From assembly GCA_002439165.1 (NCBI GenBank), contig DJTE01000028.1, positions 1 through 64,000 of the forward strand: a stretch of 64,000 nucleotides of DNA, in the 5' to 3' direction. This stretch comes from Chryseobacterium indologenes (GTDB lineage: Bacteria > Bacteroidota > Bacteroidia > Flavobacteriales > Weeksellaceae). A model generated the notes under the pieces. It was given only the letters and a program-made list of their open reading frames with translations, made no database searches and was not told where the DNA came from. Below, piece by piece: positions 35,752-44,151 of the stretch (its first letter is position 1; every line of letters begins with the position of its first letter). The position numbers and the translations under genes are program-made.

Positions 35752-35787
35752 AAAAAAATGAGCCAACTTTCCTAAATAAAGTTGGCC
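35752..35787 (-). terminator. Terminator of the helicase gene
   Basis: On the minus strand GCCAACTTTA and AAAGTTGGC pair around a short loop, followed by CTCATTTTTTTG. It lies about 45 bases after the stop codon. Confidence 0.7.
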
Positions 35788-35831
35788 CATCAATATCTCA
35801 AAATTGCTGAATTTTTGCGTCTTTGCAAATT

Positions 35832-37139
35832 TTAATAAGCAACCTCCATTTTCACCTTTTTCCCTTTCAGTTTTTCATTCTGAAGCTTTCTTAAAACTGT
35901 ATTCACCTTATTTCTGGTAACAGCAACGTAGGATGTGGTATCTTTTACTTCGATAACCCCAACATCTTCTTTCAGTAATTCTCCTTTTTTAAGTAAATAT
36001 CCTACAATATCTACTTTGTTTACTTTGTCTTTTTTTCCTGCACTGATGTAGATCGTCTGGAAAGGAGTCTTCTGCGGAACTTTATCAAATCCGGCAACAC
36101 TTTCTTCAGGGGTATCGTTTTTAATGAAAGGGAAATTTTCTTCTTCCGTCATGATCAGATAAACAAAACCTTTCGCATTCATCCTGGCAGTACGGCCGTT
36201 TCTGTGGATGAAAGCATCTTCTTTGGGAGGCAACTGATAATGAACAATAGATTCTACTTCCGGAATATCGAGTCCACGGGCGGCAAGATCCGTTGTAATA
36301 AGGATTCTGGCAGAATCATTTCTGAATTTCAGTAGTGCGCGTTCTCTTTCATCCTGCTCCATTCCGCCGTGGAATGTTTCTCTGTCTATTCCCATCTGAT
36401 GAAGCAGTTCGGAGATACGGTCTACCGCTTCCCGGTGATTACAGAAGATCAGGGTTCTTTTATTTCCGATTTTACAGACCAGATTGAAAAGAGTATCCAG
36501 CTTTTCTTCAGGAATGGTCATTACTTTTCTCAGCTGGAGATCCGGTTTAATATCGTTTTCTTTCAGGAAACTGATGGTCTTCTCATCTTTTAATCCGGTA
36601 AAAGCCGGAATCTCATCCATTGCTGTTGCAGAGGTCAGAATTCTTTGAGAAAGTCCTTTTAGAGAATTACAGATAAATTCCATATCATCATGAAAACCCA
36701 GTTCCAGGGCTTTGTCAAATTCATCCAGAACCAAAGTCTTAACCGTTTTCGGATCAAAATTATTGTTCCTTACGTGATAGGTAACTCTTCCCGGAGTCCC
36801 GATTAAAACAGCAGGAGCTTCAGTTAAATTATTGACTTCAATCTTTTTATCGTGACCACCATAGCACACGGAAACCTTAAAATCTGTTCCCATCGCTTTG
36901 AAAACCTGTTCAATCTGTAAAGCCAGCTCTCTGGCAGGCACTAAAATCAACGCCTGAACACCCTGAACATTTTTTTTCAGATTTCGAAGAACCGGAAATA
37001 AAAATGCAAGTGTTTTCCCGGATCCGGTAGGAGAGAGCAGAACAATATCCGTATTGTTTTCAGATGCCTTATAAGTGGATTTCTGCATCTGATTCATCTC
37101 CTGAATCTGCAGCTTTTGATAGATCGATTGTAGTTCCAT
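35832..37139 (-). CDS. DEAD/DEAH-box RNA helicase, DbpA-like
   Basis: 435 residues with the superfamily 2 motifs in order: the Q-motif region near the start, SPTGSGKTLAF (motif I) near 37, PARELALQI (Ia), TPGRV (Ib), VLDEFDKAL (motif II) near 140, TSATAM (III), FCNHREAVDR (IV), ITTDLAARGLDIPEV (V) and HRNGRTAR (VI). Motif II reads DEFD, not DEAD. The C-terminal 75 residues resemble the DbpA RNA-binding domain, pointing to a role in 23S rRNA folding. A -7 element ends 4 bases before the ATG. Confidence 0.9.
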   Translation of the reverse strand: MELQSIYQKLQIQEMNQMQKSTYKASENNTDIVLLSPTGSGKTLAFLFPVLRNLKKNVQGVQALILVPARELALQIEQVFKAMGTDFKVSVCYGGHDKKIEVNNLTEAPAVLIGTPGRVTYHVRNNNFDPKTVKTLVLDEFDKALELGFHDDMEFICNSLKGLSQRILTSATAMDEIPAFTGLKDEKTISFLKENDIKPDLQLRKVMTIPEEKLDTLFNLVCKIGNKRTLIFCNHREAVDRISELLHQMGIDRETFHGGMEQDERERALLKFRNDSARILITTDLAARGLDIPEVESIVHYQLPPKEDAFIHRNGRTARMNAKGFVYLIMTEEENFPFIKNDTPEESVAGFDKVPQKTPFQTIYISAGKKDKVNKVDIVGYLLKKGELLKEDVGVIEVKDTTSYVAVTRNKVNTVLRKLQNEKLKGKKVKMEVAY

Positions 37140-37143
37140 GCTG

Positions 37144-37151
37144 CAAAGGTA
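37144..37151 (-). promoter_or_regulatory. -7 element 4 nt before the helicase ATG
   Basis: On the minus strand TACCTTTG matches TAnnTTTG and is followed by CAGC and the ATG. No TTG is found at 17-23 nt upstream. If used, the transcript would start at or next to the ATG. Confidence 0.4.
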
Positions 37152-37335
37152 GTGATTTGAAGAGTATATTTAATAAAGGTATCAATCGTAAAGGGGCAAT
37201 CTGCTTTGCTTGGGAATTCTAAAGGTATTTATAAATTTGACATTTCACTTGCGAAGCAATATTCACAATTCACTCCTCTTTACATTAATATTGATAACCA
37301 GTTGTTTACGGAATCAAAAGCTAAGGGGTGAAATA

Positions 37336-37366
37336 TTGTTTATCTCAAATAAAATTTGTACCTTTG
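37336..37366 (+). promoter_or_regulatory. Promoter of rpsA
   Basis: TTG at 37336-37338, a 20-nt spacer and TACCTTTG at 37359-37366 match the consensus fully. It leaves a leader of about 115 nt before the rpsA ATG. Confidence 0.75.
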
Positions 37367-37369
37367 CAC

Positions 37370-37487
37370 CCACTTTTTGTGTTAAAGGTCTGAGAAAGTA
37401 AAATATTCAATATTAATAACTTCCGTATTTTTCAGTCACATTGATTAAGACCGTTGAAAGAGAAGGAATACAAATTTATTTAGAATT
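37370..37487 (+). promoter_or_regulatory. Long 5' leader of rpsA
   Basis: The stretch between the promoter and the ATG holds no open frame of note. It is AT-rich with TATTCAATATTAATA and AAGAGAAGGAATAC close to the start codon. In other bacteria S1 represses its own translation through a structured leader; such a role here is inferred from length alone. Confidence 0.4.
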
Positions 37488-39278
37488 ATGTCAAAAGAGA
37501 CAAATTCAGCAGAATTATTATTAAACCAAAATGTAGCACCTGAACAATTTGACTGGGATTCATTCGAATCTGGTCTTGATGCTGATGCTAGAAAAGAGAA
37601 AAGCGATTTAGAAGAAATCTACAACGGATCTTTAAACAACCTGGACGATAACGACGTTCTGATTGGTAAAGTGGTAAGATTAACTGATAAAGAAGCTATC
37701 GTAGACATCAACTTCAAATCTGAAGGTGTTATCTCTCTTAACGAATTCCGTTACAACCAGGGCCTAAAAGTAGGTGATGAGGTAGAAGTAATGGTTGACA
37801 GAAGAGAAGACAAAACTGGTCAGTTACAGTTATCTCACAGAAAAGCAAGAACGCTTAAAGCTTGGGATAAAGTAAACGAACTTCACGAAACTGGTGAAAT
37901 CGTTAACGGTTTTGTTAAATCCAGAACTAAAGGTGGTATGATCGTTGACGTTCACGGAATCGAAGCATTCTTACCAGGTTCTCAAATTGACGTTAAGCCA
38001 ATTAAAGATTACGATCAGTTCGTAGGAAAAACTATGGAGTTCAAAGTTGTGAAAATCAACCCTGAATTCAAAAACGTAGTAGTTTCTCACAAAGCATTGA
38101 TCGAAGCAGATATCGAAGGTCAGAAAAAAGAAATCATCGCTCAGCTTGAAAAAGGTCAGGTTCTTGAAGGTACTGTTAAGAACATCACTTCTTACGGTGT
38201 ATTCATTGACTTAGGTGGTGTAGATGGATTGATCCACATTACAGACCTTTCTTGGTCTAGAGTGAACCACCCATCCGAAATCCTTGAGGACGGACAGACT
38301 GTAAAAGTAGTTATCCTTGATTTCGATGATGAGAAAACAAGAATCCAGTTAGGTATGAAGCAATTAGAAGCTCATCCTTGGGATGCTCTTTCTGCTGACC
38401 TGAAAGTAGGTGACAAAGTAAAAGGAAAAGTAGTAGTTCTTGCTGACTATGGTGCATTCGTAGAAATCGCTCCAGGTGTAGAAGGATTAATCCACGTTTC
38501 TGAAATGTCTTGGTCTACTCACTTAAGATCTGCCGGAGATTTCGTAAAAGTAGGTGATGAAGTTGAAGCTGAAGTATTAACTTTAGACAGAGAAGAAAGA
38601 AAAATTTCTCTTGGTATCAAGCAGTTATCTAAAGATCCATGGGAAAACATCGAAGCTAAGTATCCGGTAGGATCTCAGCATGTAGGAACGGTAAGAAACT
38701 TCACTAACTTTGGTGTATTCGTAGAGTTAGAAGAAGGTATCGACGGATTAATCTACATCTCTGATCTTTCCTGGACTAAGAAAATCAAGCACCCATCTGA
38801 GTTCTGTGCAGTAGGTGATAAATTAGATGTTGTAGTTCTTGAGCTTGATATTCAGGCTAGAAGATTATCTCTGGGTCACAAGCAATTGACTGAAAACCCG
38901 TGGGATAAATTCGAAACTAAATATGCTGAAGGAACTATCCACGCTGGTAAAGCAGTAGAAGTTCACGATAAAGGAGCTTCTGTACAATTCGAAGATGCTG
39001 AGGTTGAAGCATTCTGCCCTTCAAGATTATTAGAGAAAGAAGATGGATCTAAAATCAAAAAAGGTGAAGAAGCTGATTTCAAAGTAATTGAATTCAACAA
39101 AGAGTTCAAGAGAGTTGTAGTTTCTCACACAGGGATCTTCAGAGACGAAGAAAAGAAAAATGTTAAAGAAGCTTCTTCCAGAAACGTATCTTCTTCTTCT
39201 AACAACGAAGAAAGATCTACTCTTGGAGACATCGATGCATTAGCAGAGTTGAAAAGAAAAATGGAAGAAGGTAAATAA
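37488..39278 (+). CDS. rpsA: 30S ribosomal protein S1
   Basis: S1 binds mRNA and helps initiation on structured or weak leaders, which matters in a group with few Shine-Dalgarno sites. The 596-residue protein has six S1 (OB-fold) domains: beginnings are visible at IGKVVRLTDKEAIVDI, NGFVKSRTKGGMIVDV, EGTVKNITSYGVFIDL, KGKVVVLADYGAFVEI, VGTVRNFTNFGVFVEL and AGKAVEVHDKGASVQF. The tail is Ser/Asn rich and charged. The strong promoter, long leader and strong terminator fit a highly expressed single gene; codon use is noticeably biased (many GTA, GAA, AAC codons). Confidence 0.97.
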   Translation: MSKETNSAELLLNQNVAPEQFDWDSFESGLDADARKEKSDLEEIYNGSLNNLDDNDVLIGKVVRLTDKEAIVDINFKSEGVISLNEFRYNQGLKVGDEVEVMVDRREDKTGQLQLSHRKARTLKAWDKVNELHETGEIVNGFVKSRTKGGMIVDVHGIEAFLPGSQIDVKPIKDYDQFVGKTMEFKVVKINPEFKNVVVSHKALIEADIEGQKKEIIAQLEKGQVLEGTVKNITSYGVFIDLGGVDGLIHITDLSWSRVNHPSEILEDGQTVKVVILDFDDEKTRIQLGMKQLEAHPWDALSADLKVGDKVKGKVVVLADYGAFVEIAPGVEGLIHVSEMSWSTHLRSAGDFVKVGDEVEAEVLTLDREERKISLGIKQLSKDPWENIEAKYPVGSQHVGTVRNFTNFGVFVELEEGIDGLIYISDLSWTKKIKHPSEFCAVGDKLDVVVLELDIQARRLSLGHKQLTENPWDKFETKYAEGTIHAGKAVEVHDKGASVQFEDAEVEAFCPSRLLEKEDGSKIKKGEEADFKVIEFNKEFKRVVVSHTGIFRDEEKKNVKEASSRNVSSSSNNEERSTLGDIDALAELKRKMEEGK

Positions 39279-39300
39279 TCTTTGATCCATTATAAATAGT

Positions 39301-39330
39301 AAGCCACTCATTTTTGAGTGGCTTTTTTGT
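39301..39330 (+). terminator. Terminator of rpsA
   Basis: AAGCCACTCA and TGAGTGGCTT form a 10-bp stem around a T-rich loop, followed by a T run. Confidence 0.88.
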
Positions 39331-39344
39331 TTTATATTTTTCAG

Positions 39345-39506
39345 GAGCTTTTTCCCGCTATCCACTCATACTCCTCACGCCGTGGCTCTTCCAGCTCTGA
39401 ATCCTTTCGCTTTTCCTTTCATGTTGCGGGGTAACCGTTACTATCGGGGCTATTATTAATGTGGGTAATGGTAGATAAAACCTGTTAGGTTTGCGTCTGC
39501 GGCTTT
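39345..39506. repeat. Composite intergenic repeat, first unit
   Basis: The stretch starts with TTTTTCCCGCTATCC and contains ACTATCGGGGCT, a pair of ends that I associate with a repeat common in Flavobacteria genomes (from memory, not checked). It runs into a 56-bp block at 39451-39506 (TGGTAGATAAAACCTGTTAG then GTTTGCGTCTGCGGCTTT) repeated at 39565-39620. No coding function is supported. Confidence 0.55.
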
Positions 39507-39564
39507 CCGGTCCCGGATCTTTCAATTTATCCAGCCTGTTGTGGGAAATTATCTCAGCTAGGTT

Positions 39565-39620
39565 TATTATTGATGTGGGTAACGGTAGATAAAACCTGTT
39601 AGGTTTGCGTCTGCGGCTTT
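39565..39620. repeat. 56-bp direct repeat, second unit
   Basis: It matches 39451-39506 with about two differences. The arrangement is a 114-bp period. The block CCTGTTAG also appears in the palindrome at 63343-63367. Between here and 39800 lies only AT-rich DNA before the VWA gene. Confidence 0.7.
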
Positions 39621-39800
39621 TCAATCACCAAATCTTTTAATTTGGGTTTATAACAGATCAATAATTCTATAAAGAAATTGTATATGTTTAGCTTTAAGTA
39701 TTTTAATGTATGATTTTACTTTTTTTTCTAATTATGTTAAAATATTTCACTTATTAAGGAAATTATGTTATTTTTATCCCGCTAAAACAAACTATTAACT

Positions 39801-41228
39801 ATGAAAAAAACATTTTTATTTTTCTTCATGGCATTCTTCATGTCATGGGGTAGTCTCAAAGCACAGGGGCTTGATTACATTTTCATGCTGGATAACGGAA
39901 GTTCCATTACCGCTGCTGAATACGCGAACATGAAGCGGGGAGCCATTAAGCTGATGGAAGAGCTTCTGGCCTGTAATAACAAAAACAGAGTGGCTGTTGT
40001 ACAGTATGGAACAGGAAAATATGGCGATACCAGCGGGAACTACAAGCCCATGATTTATATCGAATCCGATTTTACCAGCGACCAGTTTATTGCCCAGAAC
40101 TTCGAGAGACGTCTGGATTTTGGAGATCTTTTTCATGAATCTTTGGGAATGATTGGTGATGCGCTTGACGGAAATCCAAATGCCGGTATTATAAGTCCTC
40201 AGACAGTTTTAGGAGTGGCGCAGGATCTTAGAGTGGTTGTATTTACAGATGCAATGAGGAATCTGGGTAGCCCTCTTACAGGTTCTTATCTTGTAAACTC
40301 CAGCAGCCCGGCTTATGGGACTCAGGCAGCATTTGTGAATGAGCTGAAGTTCAAATATAGCAGAGGAGCAAGATTTACCATGATCCATACCAATACAGTG
40401 ATGTCAGCTATGAGGGCTGCAGCTGCCATTGCTTCACATGGAGCGGGATCATATTCCGGAGCGGTAGAGCCGGTTCAGGGTGATCCTAATATTACCTCAA
40501 CTCCAAGATTATATTTTAACAGACCTGGTGGATTTGCCGTTTTATCCGGTGAAATGAGCTATTGGAGAGATCTGGCACAGAATATATGCGAAACCAATGG
40601 TATGGGAACCGTAGACTTCAGATACGAGCCGGGAGAATGTATAGGATATACACAAGGCGTTGGCGGATATCATCATCTTCCGGCCGGGGCCACCTTATTG
40701 AATCTTAAGCTGGAACTGGTAGGCTTGCAGAACGGAACGGTTTTCCCTATTCCGTATAACCCTTCATTCGGACCCGGTAACTTTTTTGTCTATTATCCAC
40801 AGGCCTCAGACTTTGCTGCTGCTATCAATGGCGGAGCAACAGGACCGCAGAAGTTCAAATTGACCATGGAATACTCTTATAACGGTCAGACTGAAGTAGC
40901 ATATGCCTGGAATAATTATCCGTTTTTTGACTATGACATTAATATGGAATGCCCGGTATTAAAAGCTGCAAAACCATCAGCAGAAGAGAAACTGTTCAAG
41001 CTTACTCCTAACCCTACCAACGGATTATTTAAAGTGATCCTGAATAAAGAAGGTAAAGGTGCAAAACTTGAAATCAGAGACCTGAGCGGAAATATGGTTT
41101 ATAATAAAATTCTACGTGGTGAAAAGGAAATAAATGTAGATTTGAGTTCCCGAAAAGAAGGCGTTTATATTGTAAATATGACAACAGAGAAAAATGAAAT
41201 TTACTCAGAAAAAATTATAAAAAAGTAA
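39801..41228 (+). CDS. Secreted VWA-like protein with T9SS type A domain
   Basis: 475 residues. Signal peptide (ends GSLKAQ), then a von Willebrand A-like fold: LDYIFMLDNGSSIT (first strand and metal-site region), NRVAVVQYGTG, and LRVVVFTDAMRNLG. The usual DxSxS metal motif is here DNGSS, a rearranged form of the common DNSGS. The C-terminus is a type A sorting domain (LFKLTPNPTNGLFKVILN...EGVYIVNMTTEK...KIIKK). It should be exported by the type IX system and may bind other proteins at the surface. It is followed by its own terminator and then the M36 peptidase gene. Confidence 0.78.
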   Translation: MKKTFLFFFMAFFMSWGSLKAQGLDYIFMLDNGSSITAAEYANMKRGAIKLMEELLACNNKNRVAVVQYGTGKYGDTSGNYKPMIYIESDFTSDQFIAQNFERRLDFGDLFHESLGMIGDALDGNPNAGIISPQTVLGVAQDLRVVVFTDAMRNLGSPLTGSYLVNSSSPAYGTQAAFVNELKFKYSRGARFTMIHTNTVMSAMRAAAAIASHGAGSYSGAVEPVQGDPNITSTPRLYFNRPGGFAVLSGEMSYWRDLAQNICETNGMGTVDFRYEPGECIGYTQGVGGYHHLPAGATLLNLKLELVGLQNGTVFPIPYNPSFGPGNFFVYYPQASDFAAAINGGATGPQKFKLTMEYSYNGQTEVAYAWNNYPFFDYDINMECPVLKAAKPSAEEKLFKLTPNPTNGLFKVILNKEGKGAKLEIRDLSGNMVYNKILRGEKEINVDLSSRKEGVYIVNMTTEKNEIYSEKIIKK

Positions 41229-41248
41229 TAAATCAACATCAATAACTG

Positions 41249-41276
41249 AGCTGCCCGAAGAAGGCAGCTTTTTTTA
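41249..41276 (+). terminator. Terminator after the VWA-like gene
   Basis: AGCTGCC and GGCAGCT pair around CGAAGAA, followed by TTTTTTT. Confidence 0.82.
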
Positions 41277-41399
41277 TAACAGGTCTGATAGAACAGGATT
41301 AGTAAATCAATAAAAAATCATTTATTATTTTTATGCTATTGGGTAAGAGTTATTATTGAAAATATTTTATAAAAATAAATATTGATTGTGAATTATTTG

Positions 41400-41407
41400 T
41401 AAATTTG
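41400..41407 (+). promoter_or_regulatory. -7 element of the M36 peptidase gene
   Basis: TAAATTTG matches TAnnTTTG, 17 bases before the ATG. TTG triplets occur upstream but at 15 nt or less. Confidence 0.5.
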
Positions 41408-41424
41408 CTGCTTTATTAGTAAAA

Positions 41425-44022
41425 ATGAAAAAAATAACTCTACCACTACTATTTGCTGTATTTACAGCATTTCCTTTAACTTTATTTTCGCAGGATAACA
41501 ATAGCCTGATTAAAGATTATATTTCTCAAAACACAATCAGAGAATATAAAAAATCAGACCTAACCAATTTTGTTATTGATAATATTGACCGTTCAAAATC
41601 CATGAATGGAGATGTTGTCAAGTTTAAGCAGATCTACAACGGCCTTCCGGTATATGGTACTGCAGGAACAGCATTGGTAAGAGATCAGAAAATTATTTAT
41701 TACACAGATAACTTTATCAAAGATTATAAAGTATCTTCCCCGGCTGATGCCGGGATTACAAAAGAGCAGGCCCTGAAGAAAATTGCCGGAGATCTGGGAA
41801 GTGAAGAAATTTCCAGTCTGCCTGTTATGGCTTTTTTCGAAAAAGGACCGGATAAAATGACTGCTGCCAAACAGCGTTTGGTTTATACCGTCGATAATAA
41901 AGATCTGAAGCTGGCTTACGAATATTTATTACATGAGCCGGGTACATCCAATCACTGGGATATTCTGGTAGATGCTCATGATGGCAAAATTTTGAGTAAA
42001 ACCAATCTTACGGTTTCATGTAATTTCGGTGAAGGAGCTTACGCTCATGAAGAGCATATGGCTGCGGCAGCATTACCACAATACGAAGGAACTTATCATA
42101 TCAACCGTACCAATTTTGTTACGTTGTCTCCCGATAACGCTACATACAATGTATTCCCTTTACCGGTAGAAGCACCGACTTTCGGGTCCAGAGCTTTGGT
42201 AAGTAACCCGTGGATTCTGGCTTCTTCACCGGAAGGATGGCATTCCAACGGAACCACTCATTATACCGTTACAAGAGGAAATAACGTATATGCTTACGAT
42301 GATAAAGATGCCAGAGAAATTACATTTGGTGTTTCCCCGGATGGAGGAGCTTCCAGGACTTTTGATTTCCCGTATAATCCTAATGCATTAACGTATACCA
42401 ATTTATCTGCGGCTACAACCAACCTGTTCTATATAAGCAACATGGTGCATGATATCTTCTATAAATTCGGGTTTACAGAATCGGCAAAAAACTTCCAGAG
42501 TAATAACTTCGGAAAAGGAGGGCTGGATGATGATGAAGTTTTTGCACAGTCTCAGGACGGAGGCGGCTTCAATAATGCCAATTTTGCCCCATATCCGGAT
42601 AGTTATAATCCCGTTATGCAGATGTATCTGTGGCTGGCATCAAACCGTAAACTTTTTTACAGTGCACCGTCTGATGCTGTTTCCCGTAATGTAAATGCAG
42701 GAATTGCACAGTTTGGCGCTCCTGTCAATGATGTAGGCGTAGCCGGAGATGTAAAACTGGCCAGTGTAATTGATGGCTGTACTGCTTTACCTGCTGGTGA
42801 AATGGCTGGAAAAATCGGTTTAATTGAGAGAGGAGGAACTTGCAGCTTTCCGGCGAAAGTGAAAAATGCCCAGAATGCCGGAGCAATAGGAGTTGTTATT
42901 TATAACAATGCAGCCAGTGGTTCCACGCTTGGAAATATGGGGGGTACAGATAATACCATCACTATTCCTTCAATTTTGATTACCAATGCTGAAGGAGAAT
43001 ACATTAAAACAAAACTGGCGGCAAGTATCCCTGTAAGTATTACAGTAAGGGCCGATACAAAATATGACGGCAGCTTTGATAATGGAATTGTAACCCATGA
43101 ATATGGTCACGGGATCTCCAACAGACTTACAGGAACAGGATTCAACTGCCTGAATTCCAATGATGACAAAGAACAGATGGGCGAAGGTTGGTCAGACTTC
43201 TTTGCACTGATGCTTACGAACAGACCGGGCGATAATGCTTCCGTAGCAAGAGGAATGGGAACTTATCCTATCGGGCAGTCCATTACAGGAGGAGGAATCA
43301 GACCTTTAAAGTATTCACCTGATTTTGGAATAAACTATGCTACATACGGACATACAAACGGAATGGAATATAACAATGGATCTGCAATGGTTCCTGATGT
43401 ACACTCTATTGGTTTTATTTGGGCTACCATGCTTTGGGATCTTCACTGGAAATATGTTGAAAAATACGGATATTCTTCAGATGTAACTTCCAATACACCT
43501 AACGGAAGCACCAAAGTATTACAGCTGATTACCGACGCACTTAAACTTCAGCCTTGTAATCCTTCCTTTATCGAAGGAAGAAATGCTATTCTGGAGGCAG
43601 ATATGGCAACTACCGGTGGACTGGATAAATGTGTGATCTGGAGGGTTTTTGCAAAAAGAGGACTGGGAATCAACGCTTCAGCAGGACTTAAAACCGATAT
43701 CAACGATCAGGTGGAAAGCTTTGATCTTCCTACAGGATGTTCCGCTCTTTCTACGGAAGAGATAAAAGCTGCTAAAAATAAGATTTCCATCTATCCGAAC
43801 CCGGCTAAAGATGAATTCTATATCACCTTTCCGGACAGTATGCTTGGAAAAGTAAGCATTGAGATCTATGATATGTCCGGTAAACTGATTTCTTCGGAAG
43901 ATAAAGTTTCTCCGGATGCTAAAAAAGCGATTTCAACCCACAAAATGGTTAACGGAACTTACATGGTAAATGTAAAAGGTCTTGGCTTTGAATCATCATC
44001 CAAAGTGATTGTGAAGAAATAA
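41425..44022 (+). CDS. M36 (fungalysin) metallopeptidase with PA and T9SS type A domains
   Basis: 865 residues. Signal peptide (ends TLFSQ), a fungalysin-type propeptide (FTP; about 25-200, with YNGLPVYGTAGTALVRD), the catalytic domain with the zinc site THEYGHGISNRLTG near residue 557 and the third ligand in EQMGEGWSDFFALML, and a protease-associated (PA) domain inserted at about 443-538 (LIERGGTCSFPAKVKNAQNAGA). The C-terminus is a type A sorting domain (KISIYPNPAKDEFYITF...KVIVKK). It should be a secreted broad endopeptidase, made as a zymogen and exported by the type IX system. All catalytic residues are present. Confidence 0.93.
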   Translation: MKKITLPLLFAVFTAFPLTLFSQDNNSLIKDYISQNTIREYKKSDLTNFVIDNIDRSKSMNGDVVKFKQIYNGLPVYGTAGTALVRDQKIIYYTDNFIKDYKVSSPADAGITKEQALKKIAGDLGSEEISSLPVMAFFEKGPDKMTAAKQRLVYTVDNKDLKLAYEYLLHEPGTSNHWDILVDAHDGKILSKTNLTVSCNFGEGAYAHEEHMAAAALPQYEGTYHINRTNFVTLSPDNATYNVFPLPVEAPTFGSRALVSNPWILASSPEGWHSNGTTHYTVTRGNNVYAYDDKDAREITFGVSPDGGASRTFDFPYNPNALTYTNLSAATTNLFYISNMVHDIFYKFGFTESAKNFQSNNFGKGGLDDDEVFAQSQDGGGFNNANFAPYPDSYNPVMQMYLWLASNRKLFYSAPSDAVSRNVNAGIAQFGAPVNDVGVAGDVKLASVIDGCTALPAGEMAGKIGLIERGGTCSFPAKVKNAQNAGAIGVVIYNNAASGSTLGNMGGTDNTITIPSILITNAEGEYIKTKLAASIPVSITVRADTKYDGSFDNGIVTHEYGHGISNRLTGTGFNCLNSNDDKEQMGEGWSDFFALMLTNRPGDNASVARGMGTYPIGQSITGGGIRPLKYSPDFGINYATYGHTNGMEYNNGSAMVPDVHSIGFIWATMLWDLHWKYVEKYGYSSDVTSNTPNGSTKVLQLITDALKLQPCNPSFIEGRNAILEADMATTGGLDKCVIWRVFAKRGLGINASAGLKTDINDQVESFDLPTGCSALSTEEIKAAKNKISIYPNPAKDEFYITFPDSMLGKVSIEIYDMSGKLISSEDKVSPDAKKAISTHKMVNGTYMVNVKGLGFESSSKVIVKK

Positions 44023-44041
44023 TCATACTTTTAATATTATA

Positions 44042-44075
44042 AAAATCGCCGCAGGAAAAGACCTGTGGCGATTTT
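44042..44075 (+). terminator. Terminator after the M36 peptidase gene
   Basis: AAAATCGCCGCAGG and CCTGTGGCGATTTT pair with one mismatch around AAAAGA. Confidence 0.82.
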
Positions 44076-44122
44076 ATTTATCTATCATGCATACATCACC
44101 GGGTATTTTAATTATTATGTCG

Positions 44123-44130
44123 TAAATTTG
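44123..44130 (+). promoter_or_regulatory. -7 element of the EamA transporter gene
   Basis: TAAATTTG lies 21 bases before the ATG at 44152 and after the terminator of the previous gene. It supports starting the gene at 44152 and not at the ATG inside the terminator. Confidence 0.5.
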
Positions 44131-44151
44131 CAGGCTGTTTTAAAAAAAATT

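Noticed and set aside
39358..39624. Minus-strand frame of 88 codons in the gap after rpsA
   Set aside because: It is the translation of the two 56-bp direct repeats; the peptide repeats itself (RRRKPNRFYLPLPT twice) and has no promoter or family.
44065..44151. Upstream extension of the EamA transporter gene
   Set aside because: It would translate the terminator hairpin of the M36 gene and lies before the -7 element at 44123.
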